Counted from the first letter of the stretch, positions 6,155 through 12,576 are shown. The stretch is 12,576 nt of DNA from an uncultured Bacilli bacterium (GCA_948999435.1 CARJCM010000042.1:1-12576); one strand, 5' to 3'. A program made the numbers and translations. Notes: generated from the letters alone by a model not told the origin.

Positions 6155-6439
6155 TTACAGCATTTTTAAAATCAAAAATTTTATAGATTCAAGAGTAATA
6201 ATTTCTAAATTATCTTTCAAATATAAATTATTATCATTTGGATAAGATAATAAGATTATACAAGATTCTTCATTACTAATAATAACTTTGTGTGGCTCAT
6301 TGATTGAAAGGTTAGTTTTATCAAAATGAATATTTTTCCCATTTACAAATTCAATATGTAATTTTGATATTTTAGGTATCTTCATAAGTTTGTCTTTAAC
6401 ACATAAAGGAAATTCTAAAGGTTCTATGGTTATTTTCAT
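6155..6439 (-). CDS. Small protein B of unknown function (EPHK motif), paralogue of small protein A
   Basis: 94 residues; function not recognised. Residues about 49-54 read EPHKVI, preceded by NGKNIHFDKTNL and followed by alternating hydrophobic residues that suggest beta strands. The protein at 547-846 shares this core in the same order, so this is a second member of a small family. There is no signal peptide, long membrane segment or helix-turn-helix. The start at 6439 has an excellent ribosome binding site (AAAGGAGG, 9 nt). The gene lies between a structured leader with its own terminator and the recombinase, which has its own promoter; a weak 5-bp hairpin (6110-6126) follows it. A role in control or assembly of the mobile element is plausible from its position only. 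Confidence 0.65.
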   Translation of the reverse strand: MKITIEPLEFPLCVKDKLMKIPKISKLHIEFVNGKNIHFDKTNLSINEPHKVIISNEESCIILLSYPNDNNLYLKDNLEIITLESIKFLILKML

Positions 6440-6542
6440 TTGAGAAACCTCCTTTCAAACATGAAAAAATCCCATATCGACGAGTGATATAGGATATTTT
6501 TGTAACATAAAACTCACACGAAGGTGTGAGTAATTCTCTCAT
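6396..6542 (-). CDS. Possible 48-codon leader ORF overlapping the terminator and start of small gene B
   Basis: The minus-strand ATG at 6542, five bases after AAGG, opens a frame that runs through the 8-bp hairpin, straight through the terminator stem and T tract (encoding ITRRYGIF), past the ribosome binding site of gene B, and stops at TAA 6396-6398 inside gene B in another frame. A ribosome on this frame would melt the terminator and occupy the gene B initiation region. It may be a leader peptide for translation-controlled attenuation, as in drug-inducible genes. It may also be chance, since gene A has no equally long counterpart. Confidence 0.3.
   Translation of the reverse strand: MRELLTPSCEFYVTKISYITRRYGIFSCLKGGFSNENNHRTFRISFMC
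6464..6495 (-). terminator. Intrinsic terminator in the leader of small gene B
   Basis: On the minus strand ATCCTATATC / GATATGGGAT (10-bp stem with one G-U pair, 7-nt loop) is followed by six T. It lies 25 nt before the start of gene B and downstream of its promoter. Confidence 0.75.
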
Positions 6543-6573
6543 TGGAGCCTTAACGATACACGTATACGAAAAA

Positions 6574-6584
6574 TTATACTCCCA
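6574..6584. repeat. Left copy of an 11-bp inverted repeat flanking the UvrA2-type gene
   Basis: TTATACTCCCA here is the exact reverse complement of TGGGAGTATAA at 9103-9113. A nested 9-bp copy, TGGGAGTAT, also occurs at 6641-6649. Confidence 0.5.
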
Positions 6585-6611
6585 AAGTTGATTAAATCAA
6601 CTGATAATTAA

Positions 6612-6639
6612 ATTATAGCAGATTTTAAGATTATTTCAA
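6612..6639 (-). promoter_or_regulatory. Promoter of small gene B
   Basis: Minus-strand -35 TTGAAA (6634-6639), 16-nt spacer and -10 TATAAT (6612-6617). Transcription would begin near 6605 and cross the structured leader. Confidence 0.65.
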
Positions 6640-6663
6640 GTGGGAGTATGGAAAAAAACACCT

Positions 6664-6678
6664 AAATATAGTATAATT
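6664..6678 (+). promoter_or_regulatory. -10 region of the UvrA2-type gene
   Basis: AAATATAGTATAATT contains TATAAT about 30 nt before the start at 6701 and is identical over 15 nt to the box before the gene at 1107. No good -35 is visible. Confidence 0.5.
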
Positions 6679-6700
6679 CTTTTAGTTAGGAGGTTCTACA

Positions 6701-8968
6701 ATGAATACTAATGAAGAAAACTTGGCTTTTAATAAAATTAAAATAGTTGGTGCAAAAGAAAATAATCTTAAAAACATAGCTCTTGAAATAGATAAACACA
6801 AATTTAATGTTGTAACAGGAGTTTCAGGAAGCGGTAAATCGTCATTGATTTTTGATTGTATATATGCAATGGCACAAACATCATTTTATGAAACTTTATC
6901 AACTTATGTTGTTAAAAATCTACCAAAAATAAATAAACCAAATGTCGAAAAAATTAGTAACTTATCTCCTTGTGTATTAGTAGAACAAAGAAAACTGGGC
7001 ACTAATCCTAGAAGTACTGTTGGAACTTATACTGAAATCTATACATATCTACGCTTACTTTATTCTAGAATTGGTTATCCAATTTATGATAGCAGTTACT
7101 TTTCTTTCAATACATCAAAAGGTGCTTGCGGGAAATGTGGAGGTTTAGGTGTTGAATTAATAGTCGACTTATCAAAACTAATTGATTTTGATTTATCTTT
7201 AAATGAAGGTGCAATTAAACATCGAACATGGAAAGTAGATTCTCGTTATTTCAATATTCAAAAATCAACTGGATATTTTGATATGAATAAAAAAATTAAA
7301 AATTATTCTAAAGAAGAATTAGACTTACTTTTATATAAAGAACCAACTACTTTTATGAATCAAAATGAGGGATTTGTACAAAATTGGTCTTATGAAGGAA
7401 TAGTTAGTAGATTATTAAAAAGACAATCAGATTCAAGAGGATTGCAAATAAATGATTATGACAAAGAATATTTTAAAGAAGATAAATGTTCAGAGTGTGA
7501 TGGATCAAGATTGAATAAGAATGCTTTATCGGTTAAAGTTCACAATAAAAGTTTAAGAGATTTATTAAATTTAGAAATAGTTGATTTATATGAGTTTATC
7601 TTAACTATAGACGATATTGAAGCGAATGAAATTGTATCTAAAATGAAAAAAGATTTAAAAAATTTAATTGATTTAGGCATAGGATATTTAACTTTAAATA
7701 GAAGTGTTGGAACGTTGTCAGGCGGTGAAGCGCAGAAAATTAAGTTAGCTAAAAGCATGAATAATACTTTAAATGAGTTAATTTATATAATGGATGAACC
7801 GAGTTTAGGTTTTCATAGTAGAGATGTTAATAAAATTATTAAATCTATTAAAAATATTGTAGATAATAACAATACAGTTATTGTAGTTGAACATAATAGA
7901 GAAATAATTAGTAGTTCTGATAATATTATTGATATTGGTCCAGAATCAGGAACTAATGGTGGAGAAGTAGTTTATAACGGTAATATTAAAGGAATATTAG
8001 AGGATACTAAATCTATTACTGGAAGATATTTAAAAAATAAAAAGGTCCTTTCTGATGTATCGAAAGAAATAAAAGAGTTTTATGAAGTAAAAGGAATAAA
8101 TATTAATAATATTACGAATTTAGATATAAAAATACCTTTAAATATGTTGACTTGTATAACAGGAGTTTCAGGGAGTGGAAAATCTTCTTTAATTAGATAT
8201 TTAATTCAAAATGATCATAGACTTATAAAAATTGGTAAGGAAAACATTGGTCTAAATAGTCGAAGTAATGTCGCTACATATACAAAAGTGTTTGATATCA
8301 TTAGAGATATATTCTCAAAAGAAAATAAAGTTAAATCAAGTGAATTTAGTTTTAACTCAACAGGCGCTTGCCCTAATTGTAATGGAACAGGTATTATAAA
8401 AATGGATATGCATTTTCTAGGGGATGTTAAGCAAGTTTGTGAAATATGTCATGGTAAGAGATATAAAGAAGATGTTTTAAAATATTTATATAAAGGTAAA
8501 AATATTAATGATGTTTTAGAAATGACAGTTGATGAAGCATTAAATCTCTTTGATAATAATGATATAAGAGAAAGATTGGAAATACTTAAAAATGTAGGAT
8601 TAGAATATTTAAAATTAGGACAAACATTAGATACTTTATCAGGTGGTGAAGTACAAAGAGTAAATATGTCTAAATATTTAATTAAAAAAGGTAATATTTA
8701 CATTTTTGATGAACCAACACAAGGACTCCATTTAAGAGATATTGAAGTTCTAAAAAATGTTATGAAAAGAATGCTTGATAATGGCAATACAATTATAGTC
8801 ATTGAGCACAACTTAGACTTTATAATGGATTCAGATTATATTATTGATATGGGACCAGATGCGGGAAAAAATGGTGGTAAAATAGTTTATGAGGGATATT
8901 TAAAAAATATTATTAATACTAACACTTATACATCAATAGCCATTAAAAAATATTTAAATATGGAGTAA
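6701..8968 (+). CDS. UvrA2-type tandem ABC ATPase lacking the UvrB-binding domain
   Basis: 755 residues; canonical UvrA has about 940. Two ABC modules: Walker A GVSGSGKSS at 40-48 and again at 488-496, signatures LSGGE at 339-343 and 646-650, Walker B IYIMDEP (361-367) and IYIFDEP (666-672), H-loop histidines 398 and 703. Cysteine pairs 143/146, 263/266, 557/560 and 580/583 match UvrA zinc modules. The sequence passes directly from NPRSTVGTYTEIYTYLRLL to FSFNTSKGACGKCGGLG, so the UvrB-interaction region and its zinc hook are missing. Class II UvrA proteins of this kind (UvrA2, DrrC) bind DNA lesions or protect against DNA-binding drugs, rather than loading UvrB in standard excision repair. 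The start at 6701 follows TTAGGAGG. It has its own promoter and a strong terminator, like a cargo cassette. The exact substrate is unknown. Confidence 0.9.
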   Translation: MNTNEENLAFNKIKIVGAKENNLKNIALEIDKHKFNVVTGVSGSGKSSLIFDCIYAMAQTSFYETLSTYVVKNLPKINKPNVEKISNLSPCVLVEQRKLGTNPRSTVGTYTEIYTYLRLLYSRIGYPIYDSSYFSFNTSKGACGKCGGLGVELIVDLSKLIDFDLSLNEGAIKHRTWKVDSRYFNIQKSTGYFDMNKKIKNYSKEELDLLLYKEPTTFMNQNEGFVQNWSYEGIVSRLLKRQSDSRGLQINDYDKEYFKEDKCSECDGSRLNKNALSVKVHNKSLRDLLNLEIVDLYEFILTIDDIEANEIVSKMKKDLKNLIDLGIGYLTLNRSVGTLSGGEAQKIKLAKSMNNTLNELIYIMDEPSLGFHSRDVNKIIKSIKNIVDNNNTVIVVEHNREIISSSDNIIDIGPESGTNGGEVVYNGNIKGILEDTKSITGRYLKNKKVLSDVSKEIKEFYEVKGININNITNLDIKIPLNMLTCITGVSGSGKSSLIRYLIQNDHRLIKIGKENIGLNSRSNVATYTKVFDIIRDIFSKENKVKSSEFSFNSTGACPNCNGTGIIKMDMHFLGDVKQVCEICHGKRYKEDVLKYLYKGKNINDVLEMTVDEALNLFDNNDIRERLEILKNVGLEYLKLGQTLDTLSGGEVQRVNMSKYLIKKGNIYIFDEPTQGLHLRDIEVLKNVMKRMLDNGNTIIVIEHNLDFIMDSDYIIDMGPDAGKNGGKIVYEGYLKNIINTNTYTSIAIKKYLNME

Positions 8969-8980
8969 TTGCTTAGAGCC

Positions 8981-9033
8981 AAAGAAAAAGACAATGCTAG
9001 GTTATAGTTTCCTAAAATTGTCTTTTTCTTTTT
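8981..9033 (+). terminator. Strong terminator of the UvrA2-type gene
   Basis: A perfect 15-bp stem (AAAGAAAAAGACAAT / ATTGTCTTTTTCTTT, 8981-8995 and 9017-9031, 21-nt loop) ends in a T run, 12 nt after the stop codon. The A-rich left arm means it could also work in reverse. Confidence 0.88.
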
Positions 9034-9102
9034 GTAGTTCTTTATCAAAATTATTAAGATTATTTGGATATCTTTTAAATAATTGTCACTATTAATAAAA
9101 TG

Positions 9103-9113
9103 TGGGAGTATAA
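9103..9113. repeat. Right copy of an 11-bp inverted repeat flanking the UvrA2-type gene
   Basis: TGGGAGTATAA is the exact reverse complement of 6574-6584. With the left copy it encloses the UvrA2-type gene, its promoter and its terminator. Confidence 0.5.
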
Positions 9114-9160
9114 ATCCGTTGCTTGCTTATAATTTTCAATAGACAACTTACTGAAAAAAT

Positions 9161-9186
9161 AAAAAATCAATCATGTTTCAGATTGA
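9161..9186 (-). terminator. Terminator downstream of tRNA-Gly
   Basis: On the minus strand TCAATC / GATTGA (6 bp, 8-nt loop) is followed by six T, about 40 nt after the tRNA 3' end. The region 9034-9160 holds no gene. Confidence 0.6.
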
Positions 9187-9227
9187 CCTAATCAATTAAC
9201 GTCACTTGGTGCGACGATTTTACCTTT

Positions 9228-9301
9228 TGGAGCGGATGATGGGAATCGAACCCACGTTATCAGCTTGGAAGGCTGAAGCTCTACCATTAAACTACATCCG
9301 C
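9228..9301 (-). tRNA. tRNA-Gly (anticodon UCC), CCA encoded
   Basis: The 74-nt minus-strand cloverleaf has acceptor stem GCGGATG / CATCCGC, D-arm with ATGGTAGAG, anticodon arm TCAGC-CTTCCAA-GCTGA with anticodon TCC, T-arm GTGGG-TTCGATT-CCCAT, discriminator T as expected for glycine, and an encoded CCA. It reads GGA and wobble glycine codons. It lies at the edge of the accessory region, with accessory DNA directly past its 3' end, the classical site for integrative elements. Upstream are TTGAAA and TATAAT with 16-nt spacing inside a 12-bp palindrome. Confidence 0.95.
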
Positions 9302-9307
9302 GTTTCT

Positions 9308-9341
9308 TTTAGATAATATAAATTATATCATATTATCTAAA
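9308..9341. promoter_or_regulatory. Long palindrome with the tRNA-Gly -10 element at its centre
   Basis: TTTAGATAATAT and ATATTATCTAAA are a perfect 12-bp inverted repeat around a 10-nt centre. On the minus strand the centre includes the -10 TATAAT of tRNA-Gly, with -35 TTGAAA just upstream. On the plus strand the repeat is followed by ATTTTT, so it might also act as a weak terminator. Confidence 0.5.
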
Positions 9342-9349
9342 TTTTTCAA

Positions 9350-10057
9350 CTATATTTTATAAATTTTTTGATTTTTCTTAGAATAAATAACTATTCCTAT
9401 TAAAGATATTATGCCTGTTGGTAAAATTATATAACCATAATCAACACCTGTTCCTGGATTAGTAACTTCATGAGTAGAACAATCTTTTAGCATTTCATCA
9501 TAAGAAACTGATTGACCTTTAGAATTGAAATAATATTTGTTATTTACAACTGTACAAATATATTTTTCGCATTCTTCATAATATTTTTCTTCACTTACAA
9601 CATTACCATTTTTACCATAATATGTATCGTCAACAATTGCACATACTTTAGTGTCTGGTGTTGGTTCTTTTTCTTTCTCTGCTAATTCTGCTATAAAGCT
9701 AGCTTCACATTTGTTATCACTTAAATCGCCTGTAAAAACAAAATCTGCAACACTAAATGAACCATTATGAGTGCTTGTAGACTTGAACTCTAAATTACTA
9801 CTTAATCCATTTAGACTTTTCCAATCACTACTTGTTTTAATACTTTCTAATTTAACATTTTTAAGTAATAAACTTCCTTTAACATGATTTATTTCCATAT
9901 CTGAATTAATTAATAAATGACATGTCATATAAAATGTTCCATCATTTAGTGGCTCTTTTGAATCACAATAAAAATTAAAACGATATGAATCAGCTTTAGC
10001 TACGTTTGGTATTAATAAAATTGTTAATAATATTAAAATACTTAATACTTTTTTCAT
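9350..10057 (-). CDS. Secreted, sortase-type (NPGTG) surface protein with tandem Cys repeats
   Basis: 235 residues. A signal peptide spans about 1-22 (KK, hydrophobic core, cleavage after AKA). Residues about 25-125 form a beta-rich domain with a cohesin-like feel. Two repeats of about 29 residues follow (138-166 and 168-195), each with a Cys, a YY pair, a G..VS turn, a Tyr/Met helix and a closing Cys, so each may form one disulfide. The C-terminus has NPGTG (200-204), a hydrophobic helix and KKNQKIYK, the layout of an LPXTG-like cell-wall sorting signal with Asn in the first position. If a matching sortase exists it would be wall-anchored; otherwise membrane-anchored. RBS CAGGAGG precedes the start. 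It is monocistronic, with a consensus promoter. Confidence 0.8.
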   Translation of the reverse strand: MKKVLSILILLTILLIPNVAKADSYRFNFYCDSKEPLNDGTFYMTCHLLINSDMEINHVKGSLLLKNVKLESIKTSSDWKSLNGLSSNLEFKSTSTHNGSFSVADFVFTGDLSDNKCEASFIAELAEKEKEPTPDTKVCAIVDDTYYGKNGNVVSEEKYYEECEKYICTVVNNKYYFNSKGQSVSYDEMLKDCSTHEVTNPGTGVDYGYIILPTGIISLIGIVIYSKKNQKIYKI

Positions 10058-10087
10058 ATAAATAACCTCCTGATTTATTGGTTATTT

Positions 10088-10116
10088 ATAATAAATGTTT
10101 TAGATAGTTTTGTCAA
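10088..10116 (-). promoter_or_regulatory. Promoter of the NPGTG surface protein
   Basis: Minus-strand -35 TTGACA (10111-10116), 17-nt spacer and -10 TATTAT (10088-10093), about 30 nt before the start codon. The spacing and -35 are consensus. Confidence 0.8.
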
Positions 10117-10123
10117 GCTTTTA

Positions 10124-11068
10124 TTAGCCTTTATATTCTCCTCCATTAATATGAATAACTTGTCCTGTTATATAAGATGAATCTTCACTTGCTAAAAATA
10201 CAAATAATGGAGCTATTTCATATGTTTCTCCCCCTCTTTTCATGGGAGAATCAGCGCCTAAGGTTGGTATTTTAGCAGACTCCCAACATGATGGTTGAAG
10301 TGGTGTCCAAAAAAAGCCTGGTGCAATAGCATTTACTCTAATATTTTTATCTGCTAAATTTGTAGCTAAACTTCTTGTAAAGCCAACTATTGCGCCTTTA
10401 CTTGTAACATAATCAATTAATTCTGGTTCACCATAAAATGTAGTAATAGAAGAAACGTTTATAATGGATGCTCCACTATGCATATATTTTAATGCCTCTT
10501 TTGTTAAATAAAACATCCCATACACATTGGTTTTTAAGGTTTTATCAAATTGTTCTTCTGTGATATCTAATAAACTTTTTTGTTGATATTGAACACCAGC
10601 ATTATTTACTAAAATATCTATTTTACCAAATTCATTTAATGTCTCTCTAACTATCGTTTTACTAAAATTTTCATCTTTAATATCACCACATAATAATAAA
10701 CATTTACCTCCTATTTTTTCAATATAATACTTTGTTTCTAAAGCATCTCTATGTTCATTATAATATGGTATTACTACACTCGCCCCTTCTTTAGCAAAAA
10801 GAATTGATACTGCTCGTCCAATTCCCGAATCTCCTCCAGTTATTATAGCTACTTTATCTTTTAGTTTTCCACTAGCTTTATATTCAGGATTATAAAATAT
10901 TGGTCTTGGCTCCATTAAATATTCCATACCAGGTTGTTCTTTTTGTTCTTGAGGGGGATATTTAACTTTATATTTTTTACATTTATAACCCATACCATCT
11001 TTATCAATATATTTAAGCCCATAATCATCTTTTTCTTTTTTGTCTTCATAAAAAAAATCATATTTCAT
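10124..11068 (-). CDS. SDR-family oxidoreductase (general stress protein 39-like)
   Basis: 314 residues from the ATG at 11068, chosen because GGAG lies eight bases upstream; a GTG at 11077 overlaps that site. An N-terminal extension of about 65 residues, ending in a proline-rich stretch with EPRPIFYNPEYKASGKL, is characteristic of the Gsp39/YdaD-YhxC-type long SDRs. The Rossmann core has TGGDSGIG (77-84) for NAD(P) binding, NNAG (155-158), Ser206, and catalytic Tyr220 and Lys224 in YVTSK, ending with the INGG motif. All active-site residues are present, so it is likely an NAD(P)-dependent alcohol/aldehyde or sugar dehydrogenase. The physiological substrate is unknown; relatives are stress-induced. 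It lies 59 nt after the Qng1-like gene on the same strand and may be co-transcribed with it. Confidence 0.9.
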   Translation of the reverse strand: MKYDFFYEDKKEKDDYGLKYIDKDGMGYKCKKYKVKYPPQEQKEQPGMEYLMEPRPIFYNPEYKASGKLKDKVAIITGGDSGIGRAVSILFAKEGASVVIPYYNEHRDALETKYYIEKIGGKCLLLCGDIKDENFSKTIVRETLNEFGKIDILVNNAGVQYQQKSLLDITEEQFDKTLKTNVYGMFYLTKEALKYMHSGASIINVSSITTFYGEPELIDYVTSKGAIVGFTRSLATNLADKNIRVNAIAPGFFWTPLQPSCWESAKIPTLGADSPMKRGGETYEIAPLFVFLASEDSSYITGQVIHINGGEYKG

Positions 11069-11127
11069 TTTTAGCACTCCATTTCTAATGTATTTTATGA
11101 AAAATGATTATTTTAGTGATTTGCCTA

Positions 11128-12066
11128 TTAATAAGTTGTTGTTTTGGTTAAATGATATGGTAGCATATTTTTTATTTTACCACTTGATACCCATAAAAAG
11201 TCATTTATGGCCATTCCACTTAAACCTGTTTTTTTAATTATATAATTTATAACAACTATGGCCGAGGATCTTATTTCTATTTCATATTCTGAGTTAAATG
11301 GTATCTCTTCTTTTTTATTAATAATACTTTCTAATTCGTCAGAGTATTTTGTAATACCAAACGCTCTTATAATTTGTGGTATTTTATAATCTGTACAGCC
11401 TGGTAAATGAGAATAATCGAAATTGTTACCCTCTATAATATTTCTGGCATGCATTATATCTGATACTAATAAACATGCTAATTTATAAAAATATACTGGT
11501 TTATTATTGTATATTCTCTCATCTTTAAAACTTGGGAAATATTCAATTATTAAATGGAATAATTCTATATCACTATGAATATCTTTTATAAACTTATAAA
11601 AACTTCCTTGCATTTTAGTGTTAATAACTTTAGCTATATCATGTAATATTTCATATCGCTCTTTTAATAATGGTATTTCTGTGTTACTAGTAAACATTTT
11701 TTTAAATTCTTCATATGTTAATTCTTCTAATTTTTTAAAGTCTGTAAATATATCAATATTTTTAATGATTAAATACATTAATGCTCTACTACCATCAATA
11801 GTTTCTTCTTCATTTTTAATAGACCATTTAGGATTACCCCAAAAGCAAAAATCTATCGCTTGAAATACTAATAAAAAATGGATTATTGTTTCAGTATCAC
11901 GGTCCATAAAATTATATATGTTAGATGTTCCCCACATTTTAGCTTCTATTTTGTTGTTCTTAATAAATTCTTCTAATTTGTCATAATTTATTTTTATATG
12001 TTTAGCTTTATTCATAACTTCTATACTGCTTTTTGTTATAAGTTCTAATATATTTTCTTTATTCAT
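11128..12066 (-). CDS. Queuosine 5'-phosphate N-glycosylase/hydrolase family protein (Qng1, DUF2419)
   Basis: 312 residues, matching the family across its length: FCFWGNPKW (73-81), DGSRAL (91-96), LLKERYEIL (133-141), FPSFKDE (177-183), VYFYKLACLLVSDI (191-204), LPGCTDYKIPQ (221-231), EYEIEIRSS (260-268), NDFLW (288-292) and the terminal PYH-T-T-Y pattern. Family members release queuine base from queuosine monophosphate during salvage of the tRNA-modifying nucleoside. The acidic residue in CTDYKIP and the aromatic FWG..KW box are the conserved pocket. The length is normal and no motif is missing. The start at 12066 has AAAGGAG. Salvage suits a host-associated bacterium that takes Q or queuine from its surroundings; no preQ1 riboswitch was seen upstream. 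Confidence 0.88.
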   Translation of the reverse strand: MNKENILELITKSSIEVMNKAKHIKINYDKLEEFIKNNKIEAKMWGTSNIYNFMDRDTETIIHFLLVFQAIDFCFWGNPKWSIKNEEETIDGSRALMYLIIKNIDIFTDFKKLEELTYEEFKKMFTSNTEIPLLKERYEILHDIAKVINTKMQGSFYKFIKDIHSDIELFHLIIEYFPSFKDERIYNNKPVYFYKLACLLVSDIMHARNIIEGNNFDYSHLPGCTDYKIPQIIRAFGITKYSDELESIINKKEEIPFNSEYEIEIRSSAIVVINYIIKKTGLSGMAINDFLWVSSGKIKNMLPYHLTKTTTY

Positions 12067-12193
12067 TTTATTACTCCTTTCTAATACTATATCATAAAAA
12101 TATTTTTATTAATATATTTCTTGCTAATAAATAGTCGGTTTTTAATTATTATATTTTTTGCACTTCAGAAAAAATTTTACTTATTATATTTTT

Positions 12194-12222
12194 TTGTAAA
12201 ATTTAAAAATGCATGATATAAT
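12194..12222 (+). promoter_or_regulatory. Promoter of the zinc-ribbon membrane protein
   Basis: -35 TTGTAA (12194-12199), 17-nt spacer and -10 TATAAT (12217-12222), about 20 nt before the start codon. Confidence 0.65.
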
Positions 12223-12243
12223 ATTGGTATTAAGGTGTTAGAA

Positions 12244-12567
12244 ATGGTTAAAGTATTATTTATATTTGTTCCTTTATTTATAGCATGTGTTTTTATTCTT
12301 GTTGTAGCTCAATTAATTAGTCCTAAATTTAGAAGTAAAATAATGAGTAGACAGATTAAAGCTGCTAAATATATGATGGATGAATCAAAAGATGATATTA
12401 GAAATATTTCTACAAATATGGCCGATGCTACTAAAGATGGTATTGAAATTACTACTCGTGCTATAAAAGATGGTCTTACAAAAGATGAACGTGTATATTG
12501 TAAACATTGTGGTAGTCTAATTGATAAAGACTCAAAATTTTGTAAAAATTGTGGTGGTGAACAGTAA
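12244..12567 (+). CDS. Small membrane-anchored zinc-ribbon protein
   Basis: 107 residues from the ATG at 12244, preceded by AAGGTG at six bases; a GTG nine bases earlier lies inside that site. One N-terminal membrane helix (about residues 3-24) is followed by an amphipathic helical linker (about 30-80) rich in Asp, Lys and Met. The C-terminal zinc ribbon is formed by CKHCG (Cys86, Cys89) and CKNCG (Cys100, Cys103). This is a common Firmicutes architecture (zinc-ribbon domain-containing protein). The ribbon would face the cytoplasm if the helix inserts N-out. Function is unknown; partners cannot be inferred, since the gene stands alone and divergent from the Qng1-like gene. Confidence 0.82.
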   Translation: MVKVLFIFVPLFIACVFILVVAQLISPKFRSKIMSRQIKAAKYMMDESKDDIRNISTNMADATKDGIEITTRAIKDGLTKDERVYCKHCGSLIDKDSKFCKNCGGEQ

Positions 12568-12576
12568 CATTTTTTA

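Larger units (their letters stand above)
6440..6605 (-). promoter_or_regulatory. Structured leader of small gene B (candidate attenuator)
   Basis: An untranslated stretch of about 166 nt. On the minus strand the order is: palindrome AGTTGATTTAATCAACT (6586-6602), TTGGGAG, GTATACG-type short palindrome, GGCTCCAATGAGAG, an 8-bp perfect hairpin (ACTCACAC / GTGTGAGT, 6512-6531), a spacer, then the terminator at 6464-6495. TTGGGAG can pair with CTCCAA to enclose the first part. The overall plan matches the leader of gene A. Confidence 0.5.

Noticed and set aside
5956..6186. Open frame of 76 codons on the plus strand
   Set aside because: It crosses the recombinase leader hairpins, has no recognisable motif, and overlaps the 3' end of small gene B.
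7540..7758. Minus-strand frame inside the UvrA2-type gene
   Set aside because: It lies antisense to the signature motif region of a clearly conserved ATPase.
11618..11863. Plus-strand frame inside the Qng1-like gene
   Set aside because: It is antisense to conserved family motifs and has no start signal.
12094..12109. 16-bp palindrome ATAAAAATATTTTTAT upstream of the Qng1-like gene
   Set aside because: It is pure A/T in an extremely AT-rich stretch and so may well arise by chance.
1..12576. CRISPR array or complete defence system
   Set aside because: No regularly spaced direct repeats and no cas, restriction or known multi-gene defence genes were found. The HEPN-like hint in the gene at 1107 is too weak to call.

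Overview
The window is very AT-rich. It has strong AGGAGG-type ribosome binding sites, consensus sigma-A promoters, the standard genetic code (TGA is never used inside a gene), and proteins typical of low-GC Firmicutes. A tRNA-Gly(UCC), a sortase-type NPGTG surface protein, a YtrA-type GntR/ABC operon and a Gsp39-type dehydrogenase all point to an uncultured-type Bacilli/Clostridia relative, probably host-associated. No species can be named from the sequence.

Positions 1 to about 9000 are accessory DNA. From left to right they hold: a decayed MobV-type plasmid mobilisation/recombination gene (two in-frame stops, N-terminus missing); a small gene (A) with a structured leader; a divergent gene of unknown function whose 3' end runs antisense through a truncated CPBP-protease gene; a small conserved gene; an autoregulated GntR-ABC ATPase-ABC permease operon; a 31-codon membrane peptide gene; a large serine recombinase; a second small gene (B) related to A, with the same kind of leader; and a UvrA2-type ABC ATPase cargo gene.

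Two observations stand out. First, the last 73 residues of the serine recombinase align without gaps to the last 73 residues of the ABC ATPase encoded 1.2 kb away (36 of 73 identical by hand count, both ending at the stop codon). The recombinase therefore carries a captured ABC-transporter C-terminus, as if the element once integrated inside an ABC gene. Second, A and B are two diverged copies of one module: promoter, about 160-nt leader with an 8-bp hairpin and then an intrinsic terminator, a small gene with an EPHK[IV]II motif, and a divergent cargo gene 260 or 261 bp away whose promoter shares a 15-nt box.

From about 9228 on, the window looks like ordinary chromosome: tRNA-Gly, a secreted Cys-repeat protein with a sortase-like tail, an SDR oxidoreductase, a queuosine-nucleotide glycosylase (Qng1/DUF2419 family) and a small membrane-anchored zinc-ribbon protein. 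A degenerate copy of the tRNA-Gly 3' end near 947-959 could mark the far end of an element inserted at the tRNA, but this is only inferred.
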